A stretch of DNA of 41,802 bases. Source: Aquabacter sediminis (GTDB lineage: Bacteria; Pseudomonadota; Alphaproteobacteria; Rhizobiales; Xanthobacteraceae). Below the pieces are notes generated by a model, which saw nothing but the letters and a program-made list of their open reading frames with translations, was not told the DNA's origin and searched no databases. Below, one piece after another: positions 26,273 to 35,376 of the stretch. Each line of letters begins with the position of its first letter. Position 1 is the stretch's first letter. Made by a program: the position numbers and the translations under genes. Location of the stretch: positions 1-41,802 of the forward strand of contig NZ_JARBFX010000019.1 of NCBI RefSeq assembly GCF_028863665.1. The letters run 5' to 3'.

Positions 26273-26686
26273 TCACGCCTTGTTCTGCATGTGCATGGCG
26301 AGCGCCTCCACGCGGGGCATGACCACGTCCCGAAGGCCGGGATCTTCCACCGTCTCGTCGAAGGCGCGGCGGAAGCAGATGAGCCAGCCATCGCGTTCCA
26401 GGGGCCCGATGGGCGCGCGGAAATGGCGTTGGCGCATCATGGGCGCGCCGTGGCGCTCCACGAACAGAGGCGGCCCGCCGAACCAGTAGGACAAATACTC
26501 GAACAGCTTCTGCTCGCTGCCGGCGAGGCTCTCGGGATGGATGGCCCGGCATTCGGCGGCCTCGGGCAAGGTGTCCATCAATTCATAGAAGCGCCCGGTG
26601 AGCCGGCGGATGCCCGCCTCTCCGCCCATGCGGTCATAGACCGAGCGCTCGGGCGCCTGCTGATCCTGTTGCGCCATGCCGCCCAT
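26273..26686 (-). CDS. Group II truncated haemoglobin (GlbO-like)
   Basis: 137 aa. The pattern is that of 2-on-2 globins: SVYDRMGGEAGIRRLTGRFYELMDTLPEA, EQKLFEYLSYWFGGPPLFVERHGAPMMRQRHFRAPIGPLERDGWLICFRRA. The phenylalanine-tyrosine pair of helix B, the distal-side Tyr-Trp-Phe-Gly-Gly-Pro and the proximal His in MRQRHF are present. Group II globins bind O2 and NO and help in NO or peroxide detoxification. It lies 52 nt after mobA on the same strand. A start four residues in (Met4) is also possible. No regulatory signal is evident. Confidence 0.85.
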   Translation of the reverse strand: MGGMAQQDQQAPERSVYDRMGGEAGIRRLTGRFYELMDTLPEAAECRAIHPESLAGSEQKLFEYLSYWFGGPPLFVERHGAPMMRQRHFRAPIGPLERDGWLICFRRAFDETVEDPGLRDVVMPRVEALAMHMQNKA

Positions 26687-26738
26687 GATCCTCGTCCTCG
26701 AAGCGCGCCACCATAGCGAGGCGGACGGCGCGCGCCAC

Positions 26739-27359
26739 TCAGGGCTCCCCCGGATACCCCGCCTGCCGGCGCGCCTGCTCCAGGTCGGCGGGCGTATTCA
26801 CATTGAAGAAGATATTGGCTTCCGCCGCATAGGGCTCCACCTCGGCGGGGGGCAGGATGCGGGCATCGAGCGCGGCGATGACCTTTTCCAGCTTCAATTC
26901 GCCGCGCAGCAGGAAGGGGTGCAACACCGGCGCGATGCGGCGGGCATAGATGGCGTGCAGCGGCTGGAGCCCATAGGCATCGCGCGGCACGGCGGCGTCA
27001 TGGCCGTCGAGGGCATAGCTCAGGTGCCGGATGAGCGGGGCGGAGAGGAACGGCATGTCGCAGGCACAGACGAAGACATGTTCCGTGGGCGCCTTCAGCA
27101 GGGCCGTATAGATCCCGCCAAGCGCCGCGTGATGGGGCATCACGTCCCCATGCACCTCCAGGCCCCGCTCCGCATAGGGGGCGGGATCATTGGCGATGAC
27201 CATCACATGCGCGCAGGTCTCGGCGAGACGGGCGAGGATGTGGTCGATCACCGGCACGCCGCCCACCGTCACCAGCGCCTTGTTGATGCGCCCCATGCGC
27301 CGGGCCTCGCCGCCGGCCAGAACCACGCCGGTGAGTCCCTCAATGACCTTGATCGACAT
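26739..27359 (-). CDS. mobA: Molybdenum cofactor guanylyltransferase
   Basis: 206 aa. The N-terminal nucleotide-binding motif LAGGEARRMGRINKAL (14-29) is the MobA/GlmU-type pyrophosphorylase signature; CACDMPFLS is the metal-binding Asp motif, and NVNTPADLEQAR ends the protein. MobA attaches GMP to molybdopterin to give the bis-MGD cofactor of DMSO-reductase-family enzymes. AGGG 7 nt upstream supports the ATG at 27359. It follows hrpB by 72 nt and precedes the globin gene, all on the minus strand. No molybdoenzyme is present in the window. Confidence 0.9.
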   Translation of the reverse strand: MSIKVIEGLTGVVLAGGEARRMGRINKALVTVGGVPVIDHILARLAETCAHVMVIANDPAPYAERGLEVHGDVMPHHAALGGIYTALLKAPTEHVFVCACDMPFLSAPLIRHLSYALDGHDAAVPRDAYGLQPLHAIYARRIAPVLHPFLLRGELKLEKVIAALDARILPPAEVEPYAAEANIFFNVNTPADLEQARRQAGYPGEP

Positions 27360-27431
27360 GACCAGCCCTTTGCTTGCGGACCTTGTTGTCCCCCATCCCA
27401 GCCACAGGAAGCGGGCGGCATCACGGCACCC

Positions 27432-29936
27432 TCAGGTGCCTCTTGGCTTCGCCCGCGTGGTGGGCGGGGCCTGGGAGGGGTCTTCCGGCCAGGGGTGCTT
27501 GGGATAGCGCCCGCGCATGTCCGCCCGCACGTCCCGCCAGGAGCCCCGCCAGAATTGCGGCAGGTCCTTGGTCATCTGGATGGGCCGATGGGCGGGGGAC
27601 AGCAAGGCGAGGGTGAGCGGCACCCGCCCACCGGCAATGGCGGGATGCACCTTCAGCCCGAACATCTCCTGCACCCGCACCGACACGGCCGGGCCGCCTT
27701 CCGCCCCATAATCAATGGGCAGGCGCGATCCGGTGGGCGCCTCGAAATGGGTGGGGGCCTCCGCCTCCAGGCGACGGGTGAGCTCATAGGGCAGAAGGGC
27801 GTGCAGGGCGTTGGAGAGGTCGCCGGCCGTGATGTCGGCGAGCGCCGTGCGCCCCTCCAGATAAGGCGCGAGCCAATCCTGCGGCGCCTGCGCCAAGGCG
27901 GCGTCAGAGAGGTCCGGCCAGGGCTCGCCCTCGGCCGCGCGCAGGAACATCACTCGGTCGCGCCATTGGGAGAGCGCCGCGCTCCAGGGCAGGCGGACAA
28001 GGCCCAGCCCCACCACGCCCCGCGCCAGCGCCGCCGCCGTCTCCGGCCCCTGCGGCACCGGGCGGGGCCGGTCCGCCAGCACCAGGGCCCGCAGGCGCCG
28101 CGTCTCGCGGGCGCGCACGGCCGCGGCTTCCGCATCGAAGGCCACTTCCACGCCACTGGTGATGTCGGCGGCGAACAGGCGTTCCAACTCCTCCGCCTCC
28201 AGGGCGGCGGCGAGCGTGATGCGGGCGGCCTCGGCGCGACCGGAGACTTCCGCCACGGCCAGGACAGGCGCGCGGGCGAGCGCGGCGGAGGGTTCCATCA
28301 CCCCGCCCCTGCCATTGGCCAGGAGAAAGCGCGTGCCATCCCCCCGAGCCTTGGCCACACGGTCCGGGAAGGCCAGCGCCAGGAGGCCGGCAGGCGAAGC
28401 GCCTTGCGCGAGGGAAACTTGCGCCAGGGAAAGACGCCCCTCCCCTGCCCCCCGTTCGGCACTCTCAGCCCAGCGATCGGCAAGCCGGCGGGCATCGTCC
28501 GCCCGGCGGGAGCGCTCGCGGCGGAAACCGTCGAGGCGGTGGAGAAGATCGACGCCATCCCCGCCCAGTCCCCGCTCCACCAGCACGGCGGCGATCTCCG
28601 CCGCCTCCTGCGCCAGGCCCGCATCGGCGCCGGCAATGACCATGTGCGAGAGGCGCGGCGGCAAGGGCAGGCGCGCCATGCGCCGGCCGAGCGGCGTCAC
28701 CGCGCCTTCCGCATCGAGCGCGCCGAGCAGCACCAGCAGCGCCTTGGCCTCGGCCAAGGCCGGAACGGGCGGCGGATCGAGAAAGGCGAGGCTGCGCGCA
28801 TCGCGCACGCCCCAGGCGGCCAGGTCCAGCACCAGGCCGGTCAAGTCGGCGGCGAGAATCTCGGGCGTGGCGAAGGGCTGGAGGCTCGCCATCTCCCCCT
28901 CGCTCCACAGGCGATAGCACACGCCGGGCTCGGTGCGTCCGGCGCGGCCCCGCCTCTGGTCGGCGGCGGCGCGGGAGACGCGCACGGTCTCAAGGCGGGT
29001 CAGGCCCACATCGGGCTCGAAGCGGGGCACGCGGGCAAGGCCCCCGTCCACCACCACCCGCACGCCCTCGATGGTCAGGCTGGTCTCGGCGATGGAAGTG
29101 GCGAGCACAACCTTGCGCGTGCCGGGCGGGGCGGGCAGCACGGCCCGGTCCTGCTCGGCGGCATCCAGCGCGCCATAAAGGGGCACGATGGCCACGTCTT
29201 TGTCCCGCACGCGCTCGCGCAGAAGGCTCTCCGTGCGACGGATCTCCCCGGCGCCGGGCAGGAAGGCCAGGATGGAGCCGCGCTCGGCGTTGAGCGCCCG
29301 CACCACCGCATCCGCCACCTGCCGGTCGATGGGCGCACGCGGATCGCGGCCGAGATAGAAGGTCTCCACCGGAAAGGCGCGCCCCTCGCTCTCGATCACC
29401 GGCGCCGGGCCGCCCTCCCCGCCCAGCAAGGCGGCGACGCGGGCCCCATCGAGGGTTGCGGACATGGCGAGCAGGCGAAGGTCTTCCCGCAGCCCGCCTT
29501 GGGCATCGAGCGCCAAAGCAAGGCCCAGGTCAGCGTCCAGGGAGCGCTCGTGATATTCGTCGAACAGCACGGCGGCGATGCCGGAGAGTTCGGGATCGTC
29601 CAGGATCATGCGGGTGAAGACACCCTCCGTCACCACCTCGATGCGGGTGCGCCGGGAGACCTCCGCCTTCAGCCGCACCCGATAGCCGACCCGTTCCCCC
29701 ACCTTCTCGCCCAGCGTCTGCGCCATGCGGGTTGCGGCGGCGCGCGCGGCGAGACGGCGGGGCTCCAGAACCAGGATCTTGCGGCCGGCGACCCAGGGTT
29801 CGTCCATGAGGGCGAGCGGCACCCGCGTTGTCTTGCCGGCGCCGGGCGGCGCCACCAGGACGGCATTCGGGCCCCGTGCCAGCGTCTCGCGCAGCGGATC
29901 CAGGACGTCATCGATGGGCAGGCGGGTGTCGAACAT
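27432..29936 (-). CDS. hrpB: ATP-dependent RNA helicase HrpB
   Basis: 834 aa, usual for HrpB. DEAH-box helicase motifs: I PPGAGKTT (30-37), Ia LEPRRLAARAAATRM, II DEYH (126-129), III SAT (in LLAMSATLDG), and the later ATSIAETSLTIEGVRVVVDGGLAR and QRRGRAGR. A ratchet-like and HrpB-specific C-terminal region ends with RGRYPKHPWPEDP, typical of this family. The cellular role of HrpB is poorly known; RNA or ribonucleoprotein remodelling is assumed. It diverges from the WD40 gene and precedes mobA. Confidence 0.93.
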   Translation of the reverse strand: MFDTRLPIDDVLDPLRETLARGPNAVLVAPPGAGKTTRVPLALMDEPWVAGRKILVLEPRRLAARAAATRMAQTLGEKVGERVGYRVRLKAEVSRRTRIEVVTEGVFTRMILDDPELSGIAAVLFDEYHERSLDADLGLALALDAQGGLREDLRLLAMSATLDGARVAALLGGEGGPAPVIESEGRAFPVETFYLGRDPRAPIDRQVADAVVRALNAERGSILAFLPGAGEIRRTESLLRERVRDKDVAIVPLYGALDAAEQDRAVLPAPPGTRKVVLATSIAETSLTIEGVRVVVDGGLARVPRFEPDVGLTRLETVRVSRAAADQRRGRAGRTEPGVCYRLWSEGEMASLQPFATPEILAADLTGLVLDLAAWGVRDARSLAFLDPPPVPALAEAKALLVLLGALDAEGAVTPLGRRMARLPLPPRLSHMVIAGADAGLAQEAAEIAAVLVERGLGGDGVDLLHRLDGFRRERSRRADDARRLADRWAESAERGAGEGRLSLAQVSLAQGASPAGLLALAFPDRVAKARGDGTRFLLANGRGGVMEPSAALARAPVLAVAEVSGRAEAARITLAAALEAEELERLFAADITSGVEVAFDAEAAAVRARETRRLRALVLADRPRPVPQGPETAAALARGVVGLGLVRLPWSAALSQWRDRVMFLRAAEGEPWPDLSDAALAQAPQDWLAPYLEGRTALADITAGDLSNALHALLPYELTRRLEAEAPTHFEAPTGSRLPIDYGAEGGPAVSVRVQEMFGLKVHPAIAGGRVPLTLALLSPAHRPIQMTKDLPQFWRGSWRDVRADMRGRYPKHPWPEDPSQAPPTTRAKPRGT

Positions 29937-30161
29937 GGGGCCAGAATGATGGGGCGGCGGGGCGCGTCCTGTAGCATGGCGGCGGGCACGGCCGAAACGG
30001 GGGCCGAACGCCGGGTGCGGGGCGACAAATGCCCTCGCCTCGCTTATCTAGGGGGCGAACGATCCGCCGGCGCGCCCGCTGCGTCGCGGATCGCACGGGC
30101 TTCTCCTTCAAGCCTTCGGAGGGCGGATCGTCCCCGATGGCGCAGACATTCCGGCTGGCGC

Positions 30162-31154
30162 ATGTCCACTGTTCCCTCTTCGCTCACCGACAAGGTCCGC
30201 ACCTTCACCCTCGACAGCGGCATCGTCCATTCCGGCTTTCTGGGCGGGACCTGCGTGCTGGTGGAGGATGCGGGCGCCGCGACCCTGGTGGGCGCCTCCC
30301 CCCTCAAGGTCGCGCTCCATGACGGTGTGCCGCTGGACGTGGCCGGCAATGGACGGCGGCTTGTCAGCGGCGGCGATGACGGCAAGGTGGTGGAACTGGC
30401 CGCCGACGGCACGGTGAAAATCCTCGCAGAGCACAAGGCCCGCTGGGTGGACCATGTGGCCCTGGGGCCGGACGGCATCACCGCCTATTCGGTGGGCAAG
30501 ACCGCCCACATGATCTCCCCCAAGGGCGAGCCGCGCCAATTGGAGGTCGCCTCCACCGTGGGCGGTCTCGCCTTCGCCCATAAGGGCATCCGCCTCGCGG
30601 TCGCCCATTATGGCGGCGTGACCTTGTGGTTCCCCAATGCGCCGGGCTCCAAGCCGGAGACGCTGGGCTGGAAGGGCTCGCACCTGGGGGTGGTGTTCAG
30701 CCCCGACAACCGCTTCGTCATCACCACCATGCAGGAAGCCGCGCTCCATGGCTGGCGGGTGGTGGATGGCGGGCATATGCGCATGACCGGCTATCCCAGC
30801 CGCGTGAAGTCGTTCGAATTCACCGCCGACGGCAAGTGGCTGGCCTCCTCCGGCTCGACGGAAGTCATCCTGTGGCCGTTCCAGTCCAAGGAAGGCCCCA
30901 TGGGCAAGCAGCCCTCCATGCTGGCCCCCTCCACCACCGGCAAGGTGACGCAGGTGTCCTGCCATCCCAAGGACCCGGTGCTGGCGGCCGGCTTCGAGGA
31001 CGGAATGGTGCTGATGGTGCGCATCTCCGATGGCGCCGAGATTCTCCTGCGCAAGCCCGACGCCACCCCGGTCACCGCCATCGGCTGGCGGGCGGATGGC
31101 GGGGCGGTGGCGTTCGGCACGGCCTCGGGCAGCGCGGGCCTGCTGGAATTCTGA
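30162..31154 (+). CDS. WD40-repeat protein
   Basis: 330 aa from the ATG at 30162 (MSTVPSSLTDKVRTF); the ribosome site is weak and the much longer open frame upstream lies antisense to hrpB. About seven degenerate WD/YVTN-like blades can be seen, such as LVSGGDDGKVVELAADG, HLGVVFSPDNRFVITTMQEAALHGWR, SFEFTADGKWLASSGSTEVILWPF and VTQVSCHPKDPVLAAGFEDGMVLMVRI. The fold should be a beta-propeller used for protein interactions; it has no signal peptide, so it is cytoplasmic. Function unknown. It is followed by a hairpin terminator and is probably monocistronic. Confidence 0.8.
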   Translation: MSTVPSSLTDKVRTFTLDSGIVHSGFLGGTCVLVEDAGAATLVGASPLKVALHDGVPLDVAGNGRRLVSGGDDGKVVELAADGTVKILAEHKARWVDHVALGPDGITAYSVGKTAHMISPKGEPRQLEVASTVGGLAFAHKGIRLAVAHYGGVTLWFPNAPGSKPETLGWKGSHLGVVFSPDNRFVITTMQEAALHGWRVVDGGHMRMTGYPSRVKSFEFTADGKWLASSGSTEVILWPFQSKEGPMGKQPSMLAPSTTGKVTQVSCHPKDPVLAAGFEDGMVLMVRISDGAEILLRKPDATPVTAIGWRADGGAVAFGTASGSAGLLEF

Positions 31155-31161
31155 AGGCTGG

Positions 31162-31201
31162 GGTGCGGACCGGACGGCCCGGAGCGCACCCGCACATTTT
31201 T
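31162..31201 (+). terminator. Terminator after the WD40 gene
   Basis: GGTGCG (31162-31167) and CGCACC (31185-31190) enclose an inner CCGG/CCGG pairing and are followed by a TTTTT run at 31197-31201. It lies 8 nt after the WD40 stop. Confidence 0.55.
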
Positions 31202-31214
31202 GCTGCAGTGCGGG
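31200..31214 (+). promoter_or_regulatory. Intergenic motif TTGCTGCAGTGCGGG, copy 1
   Basis: A 15-nt sequence found again, inverted, at 38410-38424. It contains TGC-AGT-GCG, one base off the PhaR TGC-N3-GCA core. It lies about 145 nt upstream of the acetoacetate decarboxylase gene. Confidence 0.3.
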
Positions 31215-31239
31215 ACACGCCAAGCGATGACGTCTCGGG

Positions 31240-31295
31240 GCTGTCACGCAGGACAGCTATGGGCTAACCTGATGCTTATCTCGCGCCTGCGAGAT
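31240..31295 (+). promoter_or_regulatory. Two palindromes upstream of acetoacetate decarboxylase
   Basis: GCTGTC-N6-GACAGC (31240-31257) and ATCTCGC-N4-GCGAGAT (31278-31295) are both perfect inverted repeats in the 202-nt gap before adc. Either could be an operator for an unidentified regulator; the second could also form a leader hairpin. Confidence 0.35.
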
Positions 31296-31356
31296 GACGT
31301 TGCGGACGGTTCGCCCGGCCGCTCCCGTTCCGGTCGGATGGAGTTCGGAGTTCCCC

Positions 31357-32103
31357 ATGAAGATCGAAGACGTTCGCCGCACAGCCTATTCCATGCCGCT
31401 GACGAACCCTGCGTTCCCGAAGGGACCCTATCGGTTCTTCGACCGGGAATTCATGATCATCACCTACCGCACCGACATCGAGGCGCTGCGCAAGGTGGTG
31501 CCCGAGCCGCTGGAAGTGTTCGAGCCGCTGGTGAAGTACGAATTCATCCGCATGCCCGACTCCACCGGCTTCGGCGACTATACCGAGACCGGACAGGTCA
31601 TCCCCGTGAAGTTCAACGGCGTGGAGGGCGGCTATGTCCACTCCATGTACCTGGACGACGAGGCGCCCATCGCCGGCGGCCGCGAGCTGTGGGGCTTCCC
31701 CAAGAAATATGCCCATCCCAAGATGGAAGTGGAAAAGGACGTGCTCTCCGGCCGCCTCCACTATGGCAAGACGCTCTGCGCCGAGGCCACCATGGGCTAC
31801 AAGCACGTGGCGGCCGACAAGGACGTGGTCATGAAGGCGCTCAAGGCGCCCAACTACATGATCAAGATCATCCCCCATGTGGACGCCACCCCCCGCATCT
31901 GCGAGCTGGTGCGCTACTACCTGGAAGACATCGACCTGAAGGAATGCTGGGTCGGCCCGGCCGCCCTCGGCCTTTATCCCCACGCCATCTGCGACGTGGC
32001 CCGCCTGCCGGTGCTGGAGATCGTCTCCGCCTTGCATCTGCGCGCGGACCTGACCCTGGGCATGGGCGAGGTGATCTACGACTACATGGCCGAGCCCAAG
32101 TGA
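31357..32103 (+). CDS. adc: Acetoacetate decarboxylase
   Basis: 248 aa, the usual length. The catalytic region [19 protein letters not shown] has Lys116, aligned with the Schiff-base lysine 115 of the clostridial enzyme, followed by Lys117 which lowers its pKa. [20 protein letters not shown] before it is also family-typical. It decarboxylates acetoacetate to acetone and CO2, or acts on a related beta-keto acid. GGAG 6 nt upstream fixes the ATG at 31357. With the patatin-like gene downstream and phaZ 4 kb away it belongs with ketone-body/PHB metabolism. Confidence 0.88.
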   Translation: MKIEDVRRTAYSMPLTNPAFPKGPYRFFDREFMIITYRTDIEALRKVVPEPLEVFEPLVKYEFIRMPDSTGFGDYTETGQVIPVKFNGVEGGYVHSMYLDDEAPIAGGRELWGFPKKYAHPKMEVEKDVLSGRLHYGKTLCAEATMGYKHVAADKDVVMKALKAPNYMIKIIPHVDATPRICELVRYYLEDIDLKECWVGPAALGLYPHAICDVARLPVLEIVSALHLRADLTLGMGEVIYDYMAEPK

Positions 32104-32141
32104 CGGCCAGTCTGACGGCCCGGCCGGGCTGAGCGCCAATG

Positions 32142-32162
32142 GCGGGGCGCCCGGCGCCCCGC
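32142..32162 (+). terminator. Perfect GC palindrome between adc and the patatin gene
   Basis: GCGGGGCGCC and GGCGCCCCGC around one base (32142-32162). It lacks a T-run. It may attenuate read-through from adc or stabilise its mRNA; termination is not proven. Confidence 0.3.
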
Positions 32163-32285
32163 GGTGCCCGGCCACCCCTCCGGCGATTGCGCTCCATGGG
32201 CGCGCACGCCATCCTCACATGAAGATCGCGCATTCCCCCGCAGGCGCGTACCGCCGCCCGGTGGAGGTCAGGACACGAGGGACAG

Positions 32286-33437
32286 ATGAGCACGCGTCTG
32301 GATCACAATCCGCAGGAAATCGCCTCTCTCGTTCACGAATATGACCGGGTCGCCCTGGTGTTCCAGGGGGGCGGCGCGCTCGGCGCCTATCAGGCGGGCG
32401 TCTATGAGGCGCTCTCGGCCACCGGCGCGGAGCCCAACTGGATTTCGGGCGTCTCCATCGGCGCCATCAATTCGGCCATCATCGCCGGCAACACGCCGGA
32501 AAACCGGGTGCCGCGCCTGCGCGAATTCTGGGAGACGGTGTCGGGGCGCAAATTCTTCCCCTTCACGCCGGAAGGCGACATCTTCCGCGCCATGCGCAAC
32601 CAGATGAGCGCGCTGGCCACCATCAATCTCGGCCAGCCCGGCTTCTTCCGCCCCCGCTGGCCCAATCCCTGGCTGCTGCCCACGGGCGCGGAGGGGGCCA
32701 CAAGCTTCTACGACACCACGCCCCTGCGCGAGACCCTGCTGCGCCTGGTGGATTTCGACCTGATCAATAACGGCCAGAAGCGCTTTTCCGTTGGCGCAGC
32801 CAATGTGCGAACCGGAAACTTCATCTATTTCGACAACACCACCCATCGCATCGGGCCGGAGCATGTGATGGCCTCCGGAGCCCTGCCGCCCGCCTTCCCG
32901 GCCATTCGCATCGATGGCGAATATTACTGGGACGGCGGCGTGGTTTCCAACACGCCCCTGCAATGGCTCTTGGACCAACCCGAGCATCCGGCCTCCCTGG
33001 TGTTCCAGGTGGACCTGTTCAGCGCCCGGGGCGAGATGCCCCGTGACATGCTCGACGTGATCGAGCGCCAGAAGGACATCGTCTATTCCAGCCGCACGCG
33101 CTACACCACGGACCTGTTCCGCCGGGTGCAGGAGATGCGCACCAAGCATGCGGAGACCGTGCTGCGCATTCCCGAGCAGCTGCGCACCGACGAGGACCGC
33201 GCCGTGCTGGAGGATTATGCCAATTCCGGCCCGGTCAACATCTGCCACCTGATCTATCAGGAAAAGACCTACGAGCGGGATTTCAAGGACTACGAATTCT
33301 CCGGCACCTCCATGCGCGATCACTGGCAGGCCGGCGTCGAGGACACCCTGCGCACCTTGCGCCACCGCGAATGGCTGCGCCGTCCGCCGAAGGAAGCCTC
33401 GGTGGTGGTGCACGACGTGCACCGCATCGACGACTGA
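32286..33437 (+). CDS. Patatin-like phospholipase/lipase
   Basis: 383 aa. Patatin motifs: oxyanion loop GGGALGAY (28-35), nucleophile GVSIG with Ser57, and the DGG dyad aspartate in YYWDGGVVSNTP. The C-terminal about 140 residues (RQKDIVYSSRTRYTTDLFRR, TYERDFKDYEFS) fit the extended subtype often found beside 3-hydroxybutyrate dehydrogenase genes in alphaproteobacteria. AGGGAC just upstream supports the ATG at 32286. The likely role is hydrolysis of acyl esters, perhaps PHB oligomers or granule-surface lipids. It follows adc by 182 nt; a strong terminator follows. The substrate is inferred from context. Confidence 0.82.
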   Translation: MSTRLDHNPQEIASLVHEYDRVALVFQGGGALGAYQAGVYEALSATGAEPNWISGVSIGAINSAIIAGNTPENRVPRLREFWETVSGRKFFPFTPEGDIFRAMRNQMSALATINLGQPGFFRPRWPNPWLLPTGAEGATSFYDTTPLRETLLRLVDFDLINNGQKRFSVGAANVRTGNFIYFDNTTHRIGPEHVMASGALPPAFPAIRIDGEYYWDGGVVSNTPLQWLLDQPEHPASLVFQVDLFSARGEMPRDMLDVIERQKDIVYSSRTRYTTDLFRRVQEMRTKHAETVLRIPEQLRTDEDRAVLEDYANSGPVNICHLIYQEKTYERDFKDYEFSGTSMRDHWQAGVEDTLRTLRHREWLRRPPKEASVVVHDVHRIDD

Positions 33438-33455
33438 GGTCGCCTCCCCCAAACG

Positions 33456-33491
33456 AAAAGGGCCCGCCGGCATCGTCCGGCGGGCCCTTTT
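33456..33491. terminator. Strong bidirectional rho-independent terminator
   Basis: 15-bp perfect stem AAAAGGGCCCGCCGG (33456-33470) and CCGGCGGGCCCTTTT (33477-33491) with a 6-nt loop, A- and T-runs on either side. It separates the convergent patatin and TauE-like genes. Confidence 0.9.
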
Positions 33492-33505
33492 TCGTGGGGT
33501 GAACC

Positions 33506-34279
33506 TCAGATCAGGATCGCGCGGGCGAGCATGTGCAGGCCGAGCAGCGCCAGCCCGGCGAAGAAGCAGCGCCGGAAGCCGGTGGGGGAAACCTTCAGGC
33601 GCAGGCGGCGGCCGATCTCCATGCCCGCCACCGCCGGCACCAGGGCCGCCAGCGAGGCCAACATCATGGTGGGATCGGAAAAGGGCGCCCCTTGCCCCAT
33701 CAGCGCAAAGCCCAGCGCGAAGGTGGAGACGGCAAAGCCCAGCCCCAGCGCCTGCACCAATTCCTCCTTGGGCATGTCCAGGGACTGAAGGTAGGGCGCC
33801 ATGGGCATCACCGTGACACCCGTGGTACCGGTGAGCAGCCCCGAGGCGAAGCCCGCCACCGGGGAAAGCCAGCGCTCCAGCGCGGGCGGGGTCTTCAGGT
33901 GAAGATTGAGGAGGCCCATCACGCCATAGACGGTCAAGGTCAGGCCCAATATGCCCGGCGCCAGGTGGGATTCCAGCCCTCCCAACACCAGCCCGCCCAG
34001 GAACGTGCCGATGACAACAGTGACGATCATCGCCCAGAAGCGCCGCAGGGTGTGGCCAAGGCGCGGGCCGGTGGCGAGCTGCACCACATTGGAAATGGCC
34101 GCCGGCACCACGATCAGGGCCGCGGCCTGGGCCGGCGGCATGACGAGGCACAAGAGCCCCACCCCAACGGTGGGCATGCCCATGGCGATGAGGCCCTTCA
34201 CCAGCCCCGCGAAGACGAGCACGGCGACGATGAAGGCCAGAGTGGTCTCGGTTACGGGCAGAGGAAAGGAAAAGGACAT
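33506..34279 (-). CDS. Sulfite exporter TauE/SafE family permease
   Basis: 257 aa, about eight membrane segments. Family features are the repeated GL-K/LTGTTGV glycine motifs (VFAGLVKGLIAMGMPTVGVGLL near the N-terminus and GFASGLLTGTTGVTVMPMAPYLQSL in the middle). Such proteins move sulfite, sulfoacetate, taurine or other organic anions across the inner membrane. It is divergent from the LysR regulator at 34409, which is a candidate controller. No clear ribosome site precedes the ATG. Substrate unknown. Confidence 0.82.
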   Translation of the reverse strand: MSFSFPLPVTETTLAFIVAVLVFAGLVKGLIAMGMPTVGVGLLCLVMPPAQAAALIVVPAAISNVVQLATGPRLGHTLRRFWAMIVTVVIGTFLGGLVLGGLESHLAPGILGLTLTVYGVMGLLNLHLKTPPALERWLSPVAGFASGLLTGTTGVTVMPMAPYLQSLDMPKEELVQALGLGFAVSTFALGFALMGQGAPFSDPTMMLASLAALVPAVAGMEIGRRLRLKVSPTGFRRCFFAGLALLGLHMLARAILI

Positions 34280-34362
34280 GGGGGCACGGACGGAAGAAGG
34301 AGCCCAAAGGGCGGTCCATCTGCTCTAAGGCCAGGACGGCCTTGCAACAATGCGGAAGATAC

Positions 34363-34391
34363 GGCCTTATCCTTCGGCTTATCCATAGGAT
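34363..34391 (+). promoter_or_regulatory. Putative LysR operator in the divergent TauE/LysR gap
   Basis: Direct repeat CTTATCC (34366 and 34378) and the inverted repeat ATCCT (34369-34373) / AGGAT (34387-34391), ending 17 nt before the LysR start. The position and partial symmetry suit autoregulation and control of the divergent exporter. Confidence 0.4.
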
Positions 34392-34408
34392 GAGCGGAGC
34401 CGCCCCAC

Positions 34409-35323
34409 ATGCGCTTCGACCCCGCAGACCTGCGCCTGTTCCTCTCGGTGGTGGAGACCGGCTCCATCACCGCCGGCTCCCAGCGCGCCCATCTGGCGCT
34501 TGCCTCCGCCTCCGCCCGCATCAAGGGCATGGAAGAGGCCATCGGCACCGCCCTCCTCACCCGCTCCCGCGCCGGCGCAGCACCCACGCCGGCGGGCGAA
34601 GCGCTCGCCCATCATGCCCGCCTGATCCTCGACCAGACCGAGCGCATGCGCGGCGAACTGGCCCGCTACGGGCGCGGGCTGAAGGGCCATGTGCGGCTGT
34701 GGTGCAATACGGCGGCGCTGGGCGGGCGCCTGCATGGCGACCTCGCGGCCTTCCTCACCGCCCATCCGGATGTGGATCTCGACCTGTCCGAGCAGCCGAG
34801 CCGCCAGATCACGCTCGCTTTGGCGCAGGGCCTTATCCATCTGGGCATCGGCTCGGATGCGGTGGACACGCGGGGGCTGGAATTGTCGCCTTATGGGGAG
34901 GACCGCCTGGTGGCGGTGCTGCCGCCGGGCCACGCCTTGGCGGAGCGCCCAGCGGTGCGGTTCGCCGAGCTTCTGGCCGAGCCCTTCGTGGGCCTGCCGC
35001 CGGGCAATGCCATGCAGGAACTGGTGGGAAGGCAGGCCCTGCGCACGGGGGCCGCGCCCAAATACCGGGTGCGGGTGAACAGCTTCGAGCCGGTGGCCGA
35101 GATGGTGGCGGCCGGGGTCGGGGTGGCGGTGCTGCCGGAGGCGGCGGCCCTGCGCCTTGCCGCCGAGGGAACCCTCGCCGTGCGCCCGCTGGACGAGCCC
35201 TGGACGCGGCGGCGCCTCGTCCTCTGCGTGCGCAGCCGCGCCGCCTTGCCCGCCTTCGCCCGGGAATTGCTGGACCACCTGGAGGCGCGGGGGACAGGAC
35301 CGGAGGATCCAAACGCCCCCTGA
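34409..35323 (+). CDS. LysR-family transcriptional regulator
   Basis: 304 aa. The winged helix-turn-helix is at the N-terminus (DLRLFLSVVETGSITAGSQRAHLALASASARIKGMEEAIGTALLTRSRAGAAPTPAGEAL). The effector domain (about 90-300) includes LIHLGIGSDAV, DRLVAVLPPGHALAER and VAAGVGVAVLPEAAA. It is transcribed divergently from the TauE-like gene, the standard arrangement for LysR and its target. The effector is unknown; an organic anion or sulfonate is a guess based on the neighbour. Confidence 0.9.
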   Translation: MRFDPADLRLFLSVVETGSITAGSQRAHLALASASARIKGMEEAIGTALLTRSRAGAAPTPAGEALAHHARLILDQTERMRGELARYGRGLKGHVRLWCNTAALGGRLHGDLAAFLTAHPDVDLDLSEQPSRQITLALAQGLIHLGIGSDAVDTRGLELSPYGEDRLVAVLPPGHALAERPAVRFAELLAEPFVGLPPGNAMQELVGRQALRTGAAPKYRVRVNSFEPVAEMVAAGVGVAVLPEAAALRLAAEGTLAVRPLDEPWTRRRLVLCVRSRAALPAFARELLDHLEARGTGPEDPNAP

Positions 35324-35376
35324 TCGCCCGAGGGCCATCAGAACGCCAGGGTCAGGACGTCAGGCTCAGGACGCCC

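Noticed and set aside
26676-30161. Plus-strand open frame joined to the start of the WD40 gene
   Set aside because: This part lies antisense to mobA and hrpB. Only the portion from 30162 encodes the WD40 protein.
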